From Nocardioides ganghwensis (lineage in GTDB: Bacteria > Actinomycetota > Actinomycetes > Propionibacteriales > Nocardioidaceae), in the NCBI RefSeq assembly GCF_014779655.1, contig NZ_JACXYX010000002.1, positions 310,001 through 374,000 on the forward strand: 64,000 nucleotides of DNA, in the 5' to 3' direction. Of this stretch, positions 8,627 to 17,171 are shown piece after piece (within the stretch, counting starts at the first letter, position 1; each line of letters starts with the position of its first letter). The notes beneath the pieces are model-generated. The model saw nothing but the letters and a program-made list of their open reading frames with translations. It had not been told where the DNA came from and searched no databases. Position numbers and translations under genes: made by a program.

Positions 8627-8643
8627 CGGCACCGGTGGTGCCG
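8627..8643 (-). terminator. Small hairpin between acyl-CoA dehydrogenase and azoreductase
   Basis: Perfect 7-bp arms around a GGT loop, placed 64 bases after the acyl-CoA dehydrogenase stop and 17 bases before the azoreductase start. There is no T-run, so it may be a weak terminator or a leader structure. Confidence 0.4.
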
Positions 8644-8706
8644 AAGGCTCCATCGTCGTCCTGACCACGGCGTCCCCGACAGTCCGGTCTGGACCGCGGT
8701 CGCCGG

Positions 8707-9855
8707 CTACAGGCCCAGCATCCGCCCGATGATCTCCTTCTGGATCTCGGTCGTCCCGCCGTAGATCGTCTGGATCCGCGAGTCGGTGTAGGCCTTGGAG
8801 ATCGGGTACTCGTCCATGTAGCCGTACCCGCCGTGCAGCTGCACGCCGGCGTCCACGACGCGCTTCTGCAGCTCCGTCGTCCACCACTTCGCCATCGACG
8901 CGAGCGACGTGTCGACCTCGCCGGCATTCAGCCTGAGGACGCAGTCGTTGATGAAGACCCGGGCGATGTGGGCCTCGGTCGCCATCTCCGCCAGCACGAA
9001 GCGGTTGTGCTGGAACTTCCCGATCGGGCGGCCGAAGGCCTCGCGCTCCTTGGCGTACGCCAGGCACAGGTCGAGGACGTGCTCGACCGCGGCGACCGCG
9101 ATGCAGCCGATCGAGATGCGCTCCTGGGGGAGGTTCTCCATCAGCGAGATGAAGCCGGATCCCTCGGCGCCGAGCAGGTTCTCCTTGGGCACGCGCACGT
9201 CGGTGAACGACAGCTCGGCGGTGTCCTGCGCGTGCAACCCCATCTTGGCGAGGTTGCGACCGCGCTCGAAGCCCTCCATCCCGCGCTCGACGACCAGCAG
9301 CGAGATGCCCTGGTGCCCGGCGTCGGGGTTCGTCCGGCAGACCACGACCACCAGGTCGGAGAGGATGCCGTTGGAGATGAAGGTCTTCGACCCGTTGAGG
9401 ACGTAGTGGTCGCCCGCGTCGACCGCGGTCGTACGGATGCCCTGCAGGTCCGAGCCCGCGCCCGGCTCGGTCATCGCGATGGCGGTGACGAGGTCGCCGG
9501 AGACGCAGCCGGGCAGCCAGCGCTGCTTCTGCTCCTCGGTGCCGAGCGAGGAGATGTAGGGGACGATGATGTCGGTGTGCACGGCGAAGCCCGGGCCCGA
9601 GGCGCCGGCGCGTGCCGACTCCTCGGCGAGCACCATGTTGTAGCGGAAGTCCTTGATGCCGGGCCCGCCGTACGCCTCGTCGACGTCGAAGCACAGCAGC
9701 CCGCGCTCGCCCGCCCTGTGCCACACCTCGCGGTCGACGATCCCGGCCTGCTCCCACGCGGCGTGGTGGGGCGTGACCTCCTTCTCGAAGAACGCGCGTG
9801 CGACGGCACGGAAGTCCTCGTGCTCCTGCTCGAGGATGCTGGGGCGCTCAGGCAT
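8707..9855 (-). CDS. Acyl-CoA dehydrogenase
   Basis: A 382-residue FAD enzyme that would introduce the alpha-beta double bond into an acyl-CoA. Family landmarks are in order: TAIAMTEPGAGSDLQ (FAD-contacting loop), GSKTFISNG, the helical C-terminal domain with REAFGRPIGKFQ, QLHGGYGYMDEYPI, and IYGGTTEIQKEIIGRMLGL at the end. Both acyl-CoA dehydrogenase PROSITE-type signatures are recognisable. Substrate chain length is not evident. The gene is last in an operon with the three upstream genes (8-base overlap with the preceding one). GGAGAG precedes ATG. Confidence 0.94.
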   Translation of the reverse strand: MPERPSILEQEHEDFRAVARAFFEKEVTPHHAAWEQAGIVDREVWHRAGERGLLCFDVDEAYGGPGIKDFRYNMVLAEESARAGASGPGFAVHTDIIVPYISSLGTEEQKQRWLPGCVSGDLVTAIAMTEPGAGSDLQGIRTTAVDAGDHYVLNGSKTFISNGILSDLVVVVCRTNPDAGHQGISLLVVERGMEGFERGRNLAKMGLHAQDTAELSFTDVRVPKENLLGAEGSGFISLMENLPQERISIGCIAVAAVEHVLDLCLAYAKEREAFGRPIGKFQHNRFVLAEMATEAHIARVFINDCVLRLNAGEVDTSLASMAKWWTTELQKRVVDAGVQLHGGYGYMDEYPISKAYTDSRIQTIYGGTTEIQKEIIGRMLGL

Positions 9856-10552
9856 GTGGTCTCTCTCCGTGGGTGGGGCGGGCGCGGGCCACTGCCCGCG
9901 CCGCGACGTAGGCGGGCTCGCGCAGCGCCGTGACGAAGGCGTACTGCTCGAGCCCGGTGAGGGGATGGGTGATCGGGTCGAACCGGTCGGTGGTGTCTGC
10001 CTCGACCCACGTCACGTCGATGTGGCCGACGGGCTGCCAGTCGCCGGTGCCGAGCGCGAGGTCGAGCGCGTACGTCGTCGGGGGCAGCCCGTCGCGCGGC
10101 TCCGACTGCGGGCTCAGGCGGAAGGTCACGGCCCGGCCGCCGGCCCGGGCGGGGACGAGCGTCGTCAGCCGGCCGAAGCGGCCCGGTCCCCGCAGGGTCA
10201 TCAGGTAGCGGCTCCACCGCCGCCCGCCGGTGCTGGCGAAGAGCAGGTCGGCGTCGCCGCCGTCGGGCCCGGCACCCTCGAGCCTGAGGGCCAGTCCCTC
10301 GATGTCGGGCCATCCCCTCGGGAGGCCCATCGACCGCGACCACCGCGTCCGGCAGGGCCGGGTGCCGGCCCGGGTGAGGGCCTCGACGTCGAGGGCGGGT
10401 GCGGGGTGGGTGACGGTGAGCCGGCCCGTCCCGCGGTGGCCGACGGGGTGCAGGGCCTTGTCACGCCGGAGCAGACCGGTGAGCGCGGCGGCAGCTGCGA
10501 GCAGGACACCGGGCAGCGCACCGGCGAGGGACTGGGGGGATCGGTCGGTCAT
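9848..10552 (-). CDS. Conserved protein of unknown function in lipid/redox operon (234 aa)
   Basis: A probable N-terminal hydrophobic stretch (about residues 8-28, SLAGALPGVLLAAAAALTG) is followed by a soluble domain. The pattern RTRWSRSMGLPRGWPDIEGLALRL, then LLFASTG, loosely recalls the heme-side motif of catalase-like proteins (R-x-S ... G-P-D-x-x-G-x-A), but the catalase active-site His and proximal Tyr motifs were not found, so I do not assign that activity. It is translationally coupled on both sides: its start overlaps the MpaB-like stop by four bases and its stop overlaps the acyl-CoA dehydrogenase start by eight. Confidence 0.7.
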   Translation of the reverse strand: MTDRSPQSLAGALPGVLLAAAAALTGLLRRDKALHPVGHRGTGRLTVTHPAPALDVEALTRAGTRPCRTRWSRSMGLPRGWPDIEGLALRLEGAGPDGGDADLLFASTGGRRWSRYLMTLRGPGRFGRLTTLVPARAGGRAVTFRLSPQSEPRDGLPPTTYALDLALGTGDWQPVGHIDVTWVEADTTDRFDPITHPLTGLEQYAFVTALREPAYVAARAVARARPTHGERPHA

Positions 10553-11460
10553 GGTGCCCCGTACCCCTTGGCCACCCCGGACACGCGGTTGAGCTCCTCG
10601 AGCATCGACAGCGGCCCGAGGTCCTCGAGCCGGTGGCCGTGGGGATAGGTGGTCGGCCGGTGGACGTACGCCGTGCGCCGCGGCGGCGCGAACCGGAGCA
10701 GCCGGCCGCGCAGCCGCAGACCGCCCCGTACGGCCCGGACGATCCACCGCGGCTGGCGCGGCAGGCCGAGCGCCTCGCGCAGCGGCTCGTCCATCACCGC
10801 GATGGTGACGCGGCGCAGCAGCGGGCGCAGCGGGGGAGGGGCGACCTCCTTCGCGATGCGGGTCGACGCCTCGGCCAGCCGCGTGGCAGCCGGCGTGTGG
10901 GAGAAGTGCCGGCGCTCGTGGTCGACGAGCAGTGCGAGGTAGCCGTCGTACGTCGTGGGCAGGTCCTTGAGGCCCATCAGCTCGCCGAAGCGGGTGGTGA
11001 CCCTGGTGATCGCCGCGAGCTCGTGCGGGTCGAGCGGTCGCCACCCGTACGCCTCGATCCACCGGACCGGGCCGACGATCGTCGTCGCGAGGACGTAGGC
11101 GAAGTCCTCGGCCGCGATGTCGTAGTGCCCGTGGATCCGGTTGAGGCGGCGCAGCGCGGCGTGCGAGCGCGGTGAGTCGATGCCGTCGAGCGTGGCCTCG
11201 TCACCGATCAGGATGGTGTCGTCGTAGCGCTTGACGCCGTGGTCGGCGAACTCGCGGGTCCGGTCGAGGAGCTCGGCGATCGAGGGGACGCCGTAGTCGC
11301 GCATGAAGGCGATGCCGGTGCCCTGGACGTAGTCCCACGGGAACTCGAAGCGCGCCGTGAGCCGCAGGATCTCGTCGTGGTCGACCTCCGGGTCCAGCGA
11401 CCGGATCCGGCGGAGGTTGTCGTAGCGACCGGGCGCATGCACGAGGCTCAGGAGACCCAT
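10549..11460 (-). CDS. MpaB/Lcp-like (DUF2236) oxygenase-family protein
   Basis: A 303-residue protein of the family that includes latex-clearing protein and MpaB, many of which are b-type heme oxygenases. Typical stretches are FEFPWDYVQGTGIAFMRDYG near the start, the helix EDFAYVLATTIVGPVRWIEA, then RPLDPHELAAITRVTTRFGELMGL. Whether the heme His is conserved cannot be settled by eye. ATG at 11460 overlaps the upstream F420 oxidoreductase by 13 bases. An internal GTG 18 bases later would shorten the overlap; the upstream start is kept because it maintains tight coupling. Confidence 0.78.
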   Translation of the reverse strand: MGLLSLVHAPGRYDNLRRIRSLDPEVDHDEILRLTARFEFPWDYVQGTGIAFMRDYGVPSIAELLDRTREFADHGVKRYDDTILIGDEATLDGIDSPRSHAALRRLNRIHGHYDIAAEDFAYVLATTIVGPVRWIEAYGWRPLDPHELAAITRVTTRFGELMGLKDLPTTYDGYLALLVDHERRHFSHTPAATRLAEASTRIAKEVAPPPLRPLLRRVTIAVMDEPLREALGLPRQPRWIVRAVRGGLRLRGRLLRFAPPRRTAYVHRPTTYPHGHRLEDLGPLSMLEELNRVSGVAKGYGAP

Positions 11461-12488
11461 TCCTTGAGCTGCGCCACGGTCGCGGCGGGGTCGTCGCTGA
11501 CCGGGGTGATGTTGAGGTCGGTGACGCCGGCCTCGCGGAAGGCCTCGATGCGCTCCTTGACGTAGGACTCCGGTCCGACGAGGTTGGCGGCCTCGAGCCA
11601 CTCGGCGGGGACGAGCGCCGCGGCCTGGTCCTTCTTGCCGGCGAGGTAGAGGTCCTGGATCTCCTCCGCCTCCTTCTCGTAGCCGTAGGCGCGCGCGACG
11701 TCGTTGTAGAAGTTCTTGCCCCTCGCGCCCATCCCGCCGACGTAGAGGGCGAAGACCGGTCGCGCGAAGTCGAGGAGCGCCTTGGTCTCCGGGCCCTCGC
11801 CGATGGCGACCATGCCGCCGGCCATCACCTGCAGCGGCCCGAGGCCGCCGAGCCGCTTGGCGTTGCCCCTGGCGAGCGCGTCGCCCCACACGAGGTGGGC
11901 CTTCTCGGGGTGGAACAGGTGCGGGATCCAGCCGTCCGCGATCTCGGCGGTCTGCTCGACGTTCTTGGGGCCGAGGGCGGCGATCCAGATCGGGATCGTG
12001 TCGCGCTCGGGCCGGGTGAGGAGCTTGAGCGGCTTGCCGAGTCCCGTGACCGCGCCGTGCTCCTTGGTCAGCGGGAGGTGGAACTCGCCGTCGGCCGACA
12101 GGGGCTCCCGCTTGAGCCCGCTGCGGATGATCTCGACGATCTCCGCGGTCCGCGCCATCGGCCGGCTGTAGGGCACGCCGTGGAAGCCCTCGATCACCTG
12201 CGGCCCGCTGACGCCGAGGCCGAGGATCGCGCGGCCCTGGCTGACGTTGTCGAGGCCGGCCGCCGTCTGCAGCAGGGCGCCGGGGGTGCGGGAGTAGATG
12301 TTGAGGATGCCCGAGCCGATCTGCACGGTCTCGGTCCGCGCCGCGAGGTAGCCCATCAGCGTCGGTGCGTCGAAGCCGTACGCCTCCGCGACCCACACGC
12401 TGTCGAGCCCGGCCCGCTCCAGCGCGACCACGTCGTCGGCGGCCTTGCGCGGGTTGCCGTCGTACATCAGGAGGGAGGCGAGGCGCAT
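11448..12488 (-). CDS. LLM-class F420-dependent oxidoreductase
   Basis: A 346-residue TIM-barrel enzyme of the luciferase-like family. The segment LERAGLDSVWVAEAYGFDAP, the strand QIGSGILNIYSRTP and LGLGVSGPQVIEGFHG are characteristic of F420-binding members such as the methylene-tetrahydromethanopterin-reductase-like and actinobacterial LLM oxidoreductases. F420 rather than FMN is inferred from the family pattern and host. It is the first gene of a four-gene unit on the minus strand. A perfect inverted repeat lies six bases before its ATG and there is no clear Shine-Dalgarno sequence, so expression probably starts close to the AUG. Confidence 0.88.
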   Translation of the reverse strand: MRLASLLMYDGNPRKAADDVVALERAGLDSVWVAEAYGFDAPTLMGYLAARTETVQIGSGILNIYSRTPGALLQTAAGLDNVSQGRAILGLGVSGPQVIEGFHGVPYSRPMARTAEIVEIIRSGLKREPLSADGEFHLPLTKEHGAVTGLGKPLKLLTRPERDTIPIWIAALGPKNVEQTAEIADGWIPHLFHPEKAHLVWGDALARGNAKRLGGLGPLQVMAGGMVAIGEGPETKALLDFARPVFALYVGGMGARGKNFYNDVARAYGYEKEAEEIQDLYLAGKKDQAAALVPAEWLEAANLVGPESYVKERIEAFREAGVTDLNITPVSDDPAATVAQLKEWVS

Positions 12489-12494
12489 GCGGCA

Positions 12495-12519
12495 ATCGTG
12501 ACAGTTTCACTGTCACGAT
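12495..12519 (-). promoter_or_regulatory. Perfect 11-bp inverted repeat, TetR-type operator
   Basis: The arms ATCGTGACAGT and ACTGTCACGAT are perfect and separated by three bases. The element sits between the stop of the large STAND gene (12532) and the ATG of the F420 oxidoreductase (12488). On the minus strand CACGAT is six bases before ATG, at the place of a leaderless -10 box, so a bound repressor would block initiation. Size and symmetry fit TetR-family operators; no tetR gene is next to it. Confidence 0.75.
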
Positions 12520-12531
12520 GGCAAGGGTGGG

Positions 12532-15500
12532 TCAGTCCTGGGGGCACACGGACCGGTAGGGCTGGGCGGGCAGGTACTGCGCCCACTCGGCCTCGGTCAG
12601 GTCCCGGCCAGCCATCTGGCACGCGAAGTCCAGCGCCCGGTCGAGATCGGTGTCCCACCGGTAGACGCGACCGTCGTACGACGCGATCGCCACGTCGTGG
12701 GTGTCGCCGATGAACTGCGCTCCTGCCGGCACCGGCTTGCCCCGGTGAGGCGGGTACACCGTGCCCAGCAGGTCCAGCGTCGCGGCATCCCAGAGGCTGA
12801 CCCCGCCGTCCTCCGCACCGGACACCAGGCGCTCGCCGTCATCGGAGTAGCTGAGCCACAGGATCACTCCGCCGACGCTGGTGGATCGCTGCTCGTCATC
12901 CCCGGTCGCGACGTCGATGGTGATGATCTGACCGGTGTCGCCCGCCACCGCAACCGTCGAGCCGTCCGGGGAGCCCGCCGAAGCGAACGCGAACAGGTCC
13001 ACCGCACCCTCGGACGAGACCACTCCGGCGTCGACGTCGATCACCCGCCAGAGCATCGACGTCCCGTCGTCGGAGGCCTCGTAGACCACTGCGGCTCTCC
13101 CGCGCCCGAGCGGGATCGAGCAGCAGAACGCGGGAACGTCGACGGGCTCGCCCCGCGTCAGCAGGGTCTCGGCGTCGACGACGTAGGTCGGGCCGTCCCA
13201 GCTGCCGGCGAGGAGGCTGCGACCATCATCGACGTAGCTCAGGGAGTGGATGCCTCCCTCGACGATCTTCCACGTCCCGACCACCTCGCCGGTGGCGGAG
13301 TCGAGGACGCTGGCGATGTCCGGCTCGGTGCACTCCTCGCAGTGTGCGGCGTACCGACCACCGTCGGGGTGCCAGGTGCCGTAGGACCAATGGCCCTCGT
13401 TGGTCGGAAGACGGGTCGCGGGGGTCGCGTTCCCGGTGACGGTGCCGACGAACCGGACCCACCCCTTGCCCGCGTCGTCGAGCCAGCGATAGGCGACCTG
13501 CTGCCCGTCAGGGGACACGTCGGCATGCGCGAACCTCTCGACGCCGCTGACCCGGGCGGTCTGCTGCAGGTAGGTGTCAGTGGCGGACAGGTCCCAGGTA
13601 CGCAGCATGGAGTCACCGCCACCCCCGTGGACCAGGTCGTTGTCCGGACTGAAGCCGACGCCCCACGGATCGAAGGTGGTCCACCGTTCCTGTGGCCGGC
13701 CGGTGGCGGTGTCCCAGACGATGAGCTGTCCGTCGCGTGAGCTGGTCCCCACGAGCGTGCCGTCGGGCGAGAACCGGATGTCGGGGGAGACCACGTCCCG
13801 GTGACCTCGGAGCCTGGCGACCGTGTCGCCGCTGGCGGCGTCCACCAGCAACGCGTCCTTCTCCGTGACGTTGTCCTCGACCGCGAGAAGGGTCCCGTCG
13901 TCGTTGATGTCGAGGGCCAGGAACGACATCACGTCCTCCCGCCGCCAGATCCGCTTGCCCGTCGAGACACGGTGGGCGGTGAGAGGCGATGACGTGTAGA
14001 GCGTCTCGCCGTCGGGGCTGAGAGCCAGGCCTTGGATGATGTCGCCGGTTGGCACGCGAGTGGGGGACCTGGACGGCGAGCGCAGGTCCCAGACGACGGC
14101 GTAGGTCGACGAGGCGGCGGGGCCGGCTGTCTGCACTGGAACAGTCCGGAGCGCGGCCGCGAGGTAGCGTCCGTCTGCACTGAACTGGACATCGAAACCG
14201 ACGGTAGGTGTGCCTCCGGGAGGGGCGAGCCTCGTGCCCGTCGGTTGCATGGTGTCCGGGTCCAGCAGGCGCACGGGTTCGCTCGACTCCACGCTTTCCA
14301 GGACGACCGCCAGCTGGCTGCTGTCGGGGCTGAAGGCCCCGAGGAGCCATGCCTGTTCGTCCTCAGGGGCGCGGCCGGCGTCATAGCTGCGCAGCAGCCG
14401 GTTGGTGGAGGCGTCGTAGAGATGCATCCGGTTGGCCTCGTCGGAGGCAGCGATCCAGCGGCCGTCGGGACTCACGCTCAGGCCCTCCAGGTAGCCGCCT
14501 TCGGGCGGCGCCGACCGGACCAGGCGCGGCTGCCTGGCCAGCGCGGAGACCAGGTTGACCCGGGTCTCGGGCGACTCGTCCAGGCGTGCGCCGGCGGCCG
14601 CGAGGAGCAACGAGAGGTCGATGTCGTCGGTGAGCTGGGACCGGAGGCCCACCCGTCGCGCGTCAGCCGAGACGGCTGCCTGTTCCGCCCGGGCGGCATG
14701 GTCCGCGGCGCGGTCGGACTGGACCGCGGCGATGCCGCCGGCGGCGAGCGCGAGGACCAGGAGCACCGCCGCGCCGCCGAGGACGATCCGGAGCCGGCGG
14801 ATCAGCCGCGCCTGGGCACGGGCGTGCTCGGCCGCGTTGCGTTCCTCGGCATCAGCGGCCTCCAGAGCCGCTGCCAGGAAGGCGTGCTCGGTGTCGGTGA
14901 GGGTGGGGTCGGCACGCGACTGCCAGTCCAGGACCCGAGTCAGCCTGACCCCGCGGTACAGCTCGCTGTCCGGACGCCCGAGGGTGTCCCAGGCATCGGC
15001 GGCACCGCTCAGGTGGTGCCGGATCCGTTGTCCCTCGACGTCGTCGTCGAGCCAGCCCCGCAGCCGCGGCCACGCCCGCGCCAACGACTCGTGGGTGATC
15101 TCGAGGACACCCTCGTCGCTGGTCACCAGTCGTGCGGCGACCAGCGCCTCGACGAGCTGGTCGTGGGCGGGAGCGACGAGGCGGCGCGGCACGCGGGTCC
15201 GCACCGCCTCGCCCTCGGCTCCCGGAGAGACCAGCCGCAGGACGAGGTCGCGCAGCTGTCGCCGCTGCTCCGGCTCGAGCCGGCCGTAGAGCTGCTCGGC
15301 GGACTGGGCCACGGCGCCGTGGATGCCGCCGGAGGCCCGATAGCCCTCGACGGTGAGGGTGCTGCCCTCACGGCGTCGCCACGTCTCGAGCAGCGCGTGG
15401 GAGAGCAGGGGCAGGGCCCCGCGGTCGTCCCGCACCTCGTGCAGGAGGACGTCCACCAGTCCGTGCTCGATGACCAGCCCGGCCTGTTCGGCGGGCCGCT

Positions 15501-16758
15501 CGATCGCCTGGCGCAGACCGTGCTCGTCCAACGTCCCGACGAGGTGCAGCCCGCCCTCCACCAGCCGGCTGAAGCCGGCGTGCTCGGTCACCTGTCCGAT
15601 CCGGTCACCTCGCACGGTGACGAGCACGGGCCGCCGTCGCGACTCCTCGACCAGCCGGTCGAGGAAGGTCCGCCTCTCCTCCAGGTCGTCGCACAGGCTG
15701 AAGACCTCCTCACCCTGGTCCACGGCGAGGACGGTGCCGGGCGGGGCGTCCTCCTCCAGCGCGGTGAGCGCCTGCATAGGCTCGGGGCCGGGTGTGAGGA
15801 GGACGACGCGGTGACCGCGCCGACGGAGGGTCGCGAGCACGCCTGCCCGAAGGAGGGACGACTTGCCCGAGCCGGAAGGCCCCACGAGGGCGACGAACGA
15901 ACCTCGCTCGAGGATCGTCAGGCACGCGGCGACGTCCGCGTCCCGGCCGAAGAAGCGTTCGGTGTCGTCCACGTCGTAGGCCTTGAGCCCCTGCCACGGA
16001 CACTGTGCCGCCCCGGCCCGCGGCTGCGGGACGAGGAGCCGTGGGTCCTGGGTGAGGATCGACTGCTCGAGGGCGAGCATCTCCGGTGACGGGTCGATGC
16101 CCAGCTCCCGGGCGAGGACGGCGCGCAATTGGCGCAGCGACCGCAACGCCTCGCCCGGCGCTCCCGTCTGGTACTGCGCGAGGACGAGGAGCTCCCAGCG
16201 CCGCTCCCGCAGCGGCGCGGCCCGCACCAGGGCGTGCGTCTGCGCCAGGACCTCACGGGCACGGCCGCTGCGGAGCATGGCGTCGACGTGCATCTCCTGC
16301 GCCTCGAGGCGCAGCTCCTCGAGCCGGCCGGCTGCTCGCCGGGCGGGTGGCCAGTCGGGAAGGTCTGCGAAGGCGGGACCGTGCCACTGAGCGAGGGCCT
16401 TCTCCAGCAGGAAGGCCACGCGGTCGCTCTCCCCCATCGTCAGGAGTCCGCGCGCCCGGGTCACCTGCGCCTCGAACTCGTTCGCGTCGAGGTCGTCGAG
16501 GGGCACCGCCAGGACGTAGCCGTGGGGCGACGTCTCGATCGCCTGGGTGCCCAGCACCTTGCGGAGCCTGACGATGCATGACTGGAGGTTCTTGGCCGCC
16601 GACGGTGGCGGATGGTCTCCCCAGACGGCGTCGACGAGCTCGTCGACGCTCACCGGCTGCCCCGGCCTCGTAGCCAGGGCCTGCAGCACGACTCGGTCGT
16701 GGGGGCCGAGACGGCCCGATCCGTCGACGGTCAGAGGACCGAGGACTTTGATCCCCAC
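12532..16758 (-). CDS. Giant membrane-spanning regulator: SARP/BTAD - nSTAND NTPase - TM - WD40 (copy 1)
   Basis: A 1408-residue protein. Residues 1-90 form an OmpR-like winged helix (VVLQALATRPGQPVSVDELVD... then SCIVRLRKVLG) and about 95-240 a bacterial transcriptional activation domain, together the SARP DNA-binding unit. A STAND-type NTPase follows (CPWQGLKAYD, FFGRDADV, Walker A GPSGSGKSS at about 293-301, acidic VLAVDQGEEVFSL). One membrane helix lies near 656-677 with Arg residues just before it, placing the N-terminus inside. About 700 residues of WD40 repeats follow (SPDGRWIA, SPDGTLVG-type blades), probably two propellers, ending in the family tail GRDLTEAEW...YRSVCPQ. GTG at 16758 aligns with the paralogue's start; longer in-frame starts would run through the promoter repeats. 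Confidence 0.9.
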   Translation of the reverse strand: MGIKVLGPLTVDGSGRLGPHDRVVLQALATRPGQPVSVDELVDAVWGDHPPPSAAKNLQSCIVRLRKVLGTQAIETSPHGYVLAVPLDDLDANEFEAQVTRARGLLTMGESDRVAFLLEKALAQWHGPAFADLPDWPPARRAAGRLEELRLEAQEMHVDAMLRSGRAREVLAQTHALVRAAPLRERRWELLVLAQYQTGAPGEALRSLRQLRAVLARELGIDPSPEMLALEQSILTQDPRLLVPQPRAGAAQCPWQGLKAYDVDDTERFFGRDADVAACLTILERGSFVALVGPSGSGKSSLLRAGVLATLRRRGHRVVLLTPGPEPMQALTALEEDAPPGTVLAVDQGEEVFSLCDDLEERRTFLDRLVEESRRRPVLVTVRGDRIGQVTEHAGFSRLVEGGLHLVGTLDEHGLRQAIERPAEQAGLVIEHGLVDVLLHEVRDDRGALPLLSHALLETWRRREGSTLTVEGYRASGGIHGAVAQSAEQLYGRLEPEQRRQLRDLVLRLVSPGAEGEAVRTRVPRRLVAPAHDQLVEALVAARLVTSDEGVLEITHESLARAWPRLRGWLDDDVEGQRIRHHLSGAADAWDTLGRPDSELYRGVRLTRVLDWQSRADPTLTDTEHAFLAAALEAADAEERNAAEHARAQARLIRRLRIVLGGAAVLLVLALAAGGIAAVQSDRAADHAARAEQAAVSADARRVGLRSQLTDDIDLSLLLAAAGARLDESPETRVNLVSALARQPRLVRSAPPEGGYLEGLSVSPDGRWIAASDEANRMHLYDASTNRLLRSYDAGRAPEDEQAWLLGAFSPDSSQLAVVLESVESSEPVRLLDPDTMQPTGTRLAPPGGTPTVGFDVQFSADGRYLAAALRTVPVQTAGPAASSTYAVVWDLRSPSRSPTRVPTGDIIQGLALSPDGETLYTSSPLTAHRVSTGKRIWRREDVMSFLALDINDDGTLLAVEDNVTEKDALLVDAASGDTVARLRGHRDVVSPDIRFSPDGTLVGTSSRDGQLIVWDTATGRPQERWTTFDPWGVGFSPDNDLVHGGGGDSMLRTWDLSATDTYLQQTARVSGVERFAHADVSPDGQQVAYRWLDDAGKGWVRFVGTVTGNATPATRLPTNEGHWSYGTWHPDGGRYAAHCEECTEPDIASVLDSATGEVVGTWKIVEGGIHSLSYVDDGRSLLAGSWDGPTYVVDAETLLTRGEPVDVPAFCCSIPLGRGRAAVVYEASDDGTSMLWRVIDVDAGVVSSEGAVDLFAFASAGSPDGSTVAVAGDTGQIITIDVATGDDEQRSTSVGGVILWLSYSDDGERLVSGAEDGGVSLWDAATLDLLGTVYPPHRGKPVPAGAQFIGDTHDVAIASYDGRVYRWDTDLDRALDFACQMAGRDLTEAEWAQYLPAQPYRSVCPQD

Positions 16759-16800
16759 CCCGTCAGCGTCCTCGGCGTGGCGGCCCCGGTCAACGCTGCC

Positions 16801-16840
16801 TATACCGGGGCTGTACCGCTCCTGCGCCGGATGTGTACCG
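16801..16840. promoter_or_regulatory. Array of 11-bp-phased heptamer direct repeats (SARP-type binding site), copy 1
   Basis: Heptamers TATACCG (16801-16807), TGTACCG (16812-16818) and TGTACCG (16834-16840) lie in 11-bp register, with a degenerate TGCGCCG filling the slot at 16823. Direct heptamers with 4-bp gaps are the hallmark of SARP binding sites. The array is 42 bases before the GTG of the copy-1 regulator and 64 bases before the divergent lipoprotein ATG. A GTCAACGC box (16789-16796) is shared at the same offset with copy 2. Confidence 0.75.
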
Positions 16841-16904
16841 GCTGGTGAGCAACTGGACACCTCGAGCCGAACGGCCCGGTAACCCATCGGATCAGGAGAT
16901 CACC

Positions 16905-17171
16905 ATGAACAGCATCAAGAACACCTTCGCCGCCGTGGTCGCCGCCGCCACGCTCAGCCTCGCCGCCGCCTGCGGCGACCTGGAGGAGCCCGCCACGGGC
17001 GCCGACACCTCGGTCGAGAAGAGCAACGGCCCGGCCGCCAAGCTCCCGGTCCGCGACCACACGAACCGGATGGACTTCGGGGACGGCGAGGCGACGCTGC
17101 CGGCGGAGCCGAAGCGCACCAGGGACACCAACTCGTCGCGACTCGACTTCGGTGACGACGGGCGCCCGTGA
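16905..17171 (+). CDS. Small lipoprotein with NRMDFGD motif, divergent from SARP-STAND-WD40 copy 1
   Basis: An 88-residue protein. The N-terminal helix (KNTFAAVVAAATLSLAAAC) ends in a plausible lipobox Cys at about residue 23, so the mature chain would be short, hydrophilic and outside the membrane. Two related motifs, NRMDFGD near residue 54 and SRLDFGD near the C-terminus, occur; a copy also occurs in the lipoprotein beside the second regulator. ATG at 16905 has AGGAG at 16894-16898. It shares its upstream region with the regulator, and two small genes follow closely. Function unknown; a signal or partner for the regulator is an inference. Confidence 0.75.
   Translation: MNSIKNTFAAVVAAATLSLAAACGDLEEPATGADTSVEKSNGPAAKLPVRDHTNRMDFGDGEATLPAEPKRTRDTNSSRLDFGDDGRP

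Noticed and set aside
9848..10552. Calling the unknown operon protein a catalase or phosphodiesterase
   Set aside because: Only a weak R-x-S...D-x-x-G-x-A pattern is seen; catalytic residues of neither family could be identified.
16759..16887. 43-residue N-terminal extension of the copy-1 regulator
   Set aside because: It would translate through the SARP repeat array, has no family match, and the paralogue's conserved start falls exactly at 16758.
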